Source of the DNA: Gadus chalcogrammus
Taxonomy: Eukaryota > Chordata > Actinopteri > Gadiformes > Gadidae
Assembly (NCBI RefSeq): GCF_026213295.1
Contig: NC_079412.1
Span: 3,799,813-3,863,812 of the forward strand
Reading direction: 5' to 3'
DNA: 64,000 nt
The notes under the pieces are model-generated. The model was not told where the DNA came from, made no database searches, and saw only the letters and a list, made by a program, of their open reading frames with translations. Positions 62,837-64,000 of the stretch are shown piece after piece. Position 1 is the first letter of the stretch. Every line of letters begins with the position of its first letter. The position numbers and the translations under genes are program-made.

Positions 62837-63151
62837 GGGACTGTGTTTTAGTCAAAGACATAACCCAGGCCAATCAGGGACTGTGTTGTAGTGGATGACA
62901 TAACCGGGCCAATCAGGGACTTTGTTGTAGTGGATGACATAACCCAGGCCAATCAGGCACTGTGTTGTAGTGGATGACATAACCCGGGCCAATCAGGGAC
63001 TGTGTTGTAGTGGATGACATAACCGGGCCAATCAGGGACTGTGTTGTAGTGGATGACATAAACCAGGCCAATCAGGGACTGTGTTGTAGTGGATGACATA
63101 ACCCAGGCCAATCAGGGACTGTGTTGGGGTTGTGGATGTCACATACAGGCC
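62837..63151. repeat. 39-40-bp minisatellite, eight units
   Basis: Eight head-to-tail copies of a unit beginning GGGACTGTGTTGTAGTGGAT and ending GGCCAATCA. Units differ by 'acccagg', 'acccggg' or 'accggg'. It lies about 170 bases upstream of an SLC6 exon, inside an intron. Confidence 0.95.
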
Positions 63152-64000
63152 ACCGCTAGCTACATATTAATGGTGTCTCCCAAAGCAACGTTAGCGTTAA
63201 CACAGTCATCAAGACCATAACCAAGAGCCTTTTCAAAAACATAATGAAAGTCACAATGATTCATAGCATGCAGAGCAGAATGAAAAGACAAGGCTACTCT
63301 GGCTTGGTTCTACCTATCTATCTTTGAGGTCTTTTCATTCCCTTTGCACTAAAGGGTTTTGCCAAAAGCAGTGCATTGGAAGCCATGCTTTGACCGACAA
63401 CGCATTCAGCCAAGCATGCTGTGATGTGTCGCAGAACCCAGAGGCAGTAAAGCATGTCTGTGACAGCAAACTATTCAGTTAAGGTCTTGTTCTGTTGGGA
63501 TATGTCTTGTGCCAGACGGCAACAGCTTACAGGGGGGGCAGGGGCCCGGGCATGACCAAGGCATACCACCAGGTGTGAGTGTGATTAGCCATTACAAGCC
63601 GTTTTTGAAATGTGCAGCATTGTGACATCACAGGTGGGCGTGTCCACCTAGATGTGTGACGGATAGATGAGCAACGATTACTTCAGTCCACTGGGTAGGC
63701 TGGTAGACTGATCTATCCAGCACAGATCTACGTGGACACGCCCACCTGTGATGTCACAATGCTGCACATTTTCAAACCTGCTTGTAATGGCTAATCACAT
63801 TCACACCTGGTGGTATGATATGCCCCCTTTAAAAGACAAGGCTACTCTGGCTTGGTTCTACCCGTCTATCTTTGAGGACTTTTCATTCCCTTTGCGCTTT
63901 GTTGTCAACTCTCTTGCATCATCAACCAAAGTCCACCTCCTATCACCACGCCCTCCTCTGATTGGTCTTGCCAAACTAAGGCCTCTCACCAAACACCCAG
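63152..64000. other. SLC6 intron or upstream part, with direct repeat and MITE
   Basis: No SLC6 exon was found here. A 65-base direct repeat (63283-63347 and 63831-63895) brackets the MITE at 63561-63820. Confidence 0.5.
63561..63820. mobile_element. Palindromic MITE, copy B
   Basis: Inverted arms of about 110 bases begin GCATACCACCAGGTGTGAG and end with the complement. Matched inner words are 'gtgggcgtgtccac' and 'gctgcacatt'. It is the same family as 56106-56372, with the centre in the opposite direction. Confidence 0.8.

Noticed and set aside
62837..63151. CRISPR-like repeat array
   Set aside because: The units are head to tail without spacers, in a eukaryotic intron; it is a minisatellite.

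Overview
This is a vertebrate nuclear contig, almost certainly from a teleost fish. It has split genes with GT-AG introns, teleost-type repeats (a HAmo/L2-like tail, HARBI1-type Harbinger, hAT, CACTA and TTAA-target elements, a Rex1/Babar-type LINE and a Ty3/gypsy element), very long CA/CT microsatellites, and genes that match fish and human orthologues by protein sequence. The frequent 'taggcctac' words and the repeat mix remind me of clupeiform fish (herring, shad), but that is only an impression.

Four protein genes can be supported. (1) rab44-like, minus strand, 4162-15643, eight coding exons. A giant 3.9-kb exon encodes a disordered acidic region that repeats an MGSSRR-type motif, and small exons then encode a Rab GTPase domain ending in CC. 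(2) srsf3, minus strand, coding 16733-19818, with a noncoding first exon near 20603-20820. The splicing factor is assembled from six coding exons, with a candidate 480-nt poison exon at 17793-18272. (3) fkbp5, plus strand, 50828-57529, ten coding exons and 452 codons; it is a Hsp90 co-chaperone with FK1, FK2 and TPR domains. (4) The last three coding exons of a neurotransmitter-type SLC6 transporter (GABA/betaine/taurine group), minus strand, 61586-62671; its upstream exons lie beyond the window. RAB44, SRSF3 and FKBP5 all lie on human 6p21, so the window is a compact conserved block.

The 30 kb between srsf3 and fkbp5, and most long introns, are filled with nested mobile elements. Several have exact boundaries and target-site duplications: a hAT-like element at 1196-1730; a three-level nest in the large rab44 intron (5757-10990); a 5-kb foldback at 21285-26285 with two insertions in its arms; TTAA-flanked elements at 25014-26107, 29261-29796, 45947-48240 and 52219-53612; Harbinger-like elements at 26616-27235 and 37768-38661; a CACTA-like element with a nested hAT at 38847-40375; a complete but short Ty3/gypsy element at 40693-43827; a LINE at 44330-45735; and a hAT at 54350-55895 in fkbp5 intron 8.

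I found no CRISPR array, bacterial operon or clearly new enzymatic system. The most unusual signals are the reiterated Rab44 motif in a protein without a visible EF-hand, the srsf3 poison exon, FKBP52-like and pocket-changing residues in fkbp5, an ancestral FKBP/SLC6/RAB linkage, and a scatter of short perfect hairpins. Exon limits were read by eye from splice consensus, reading phase and homology; none has transcript support here.
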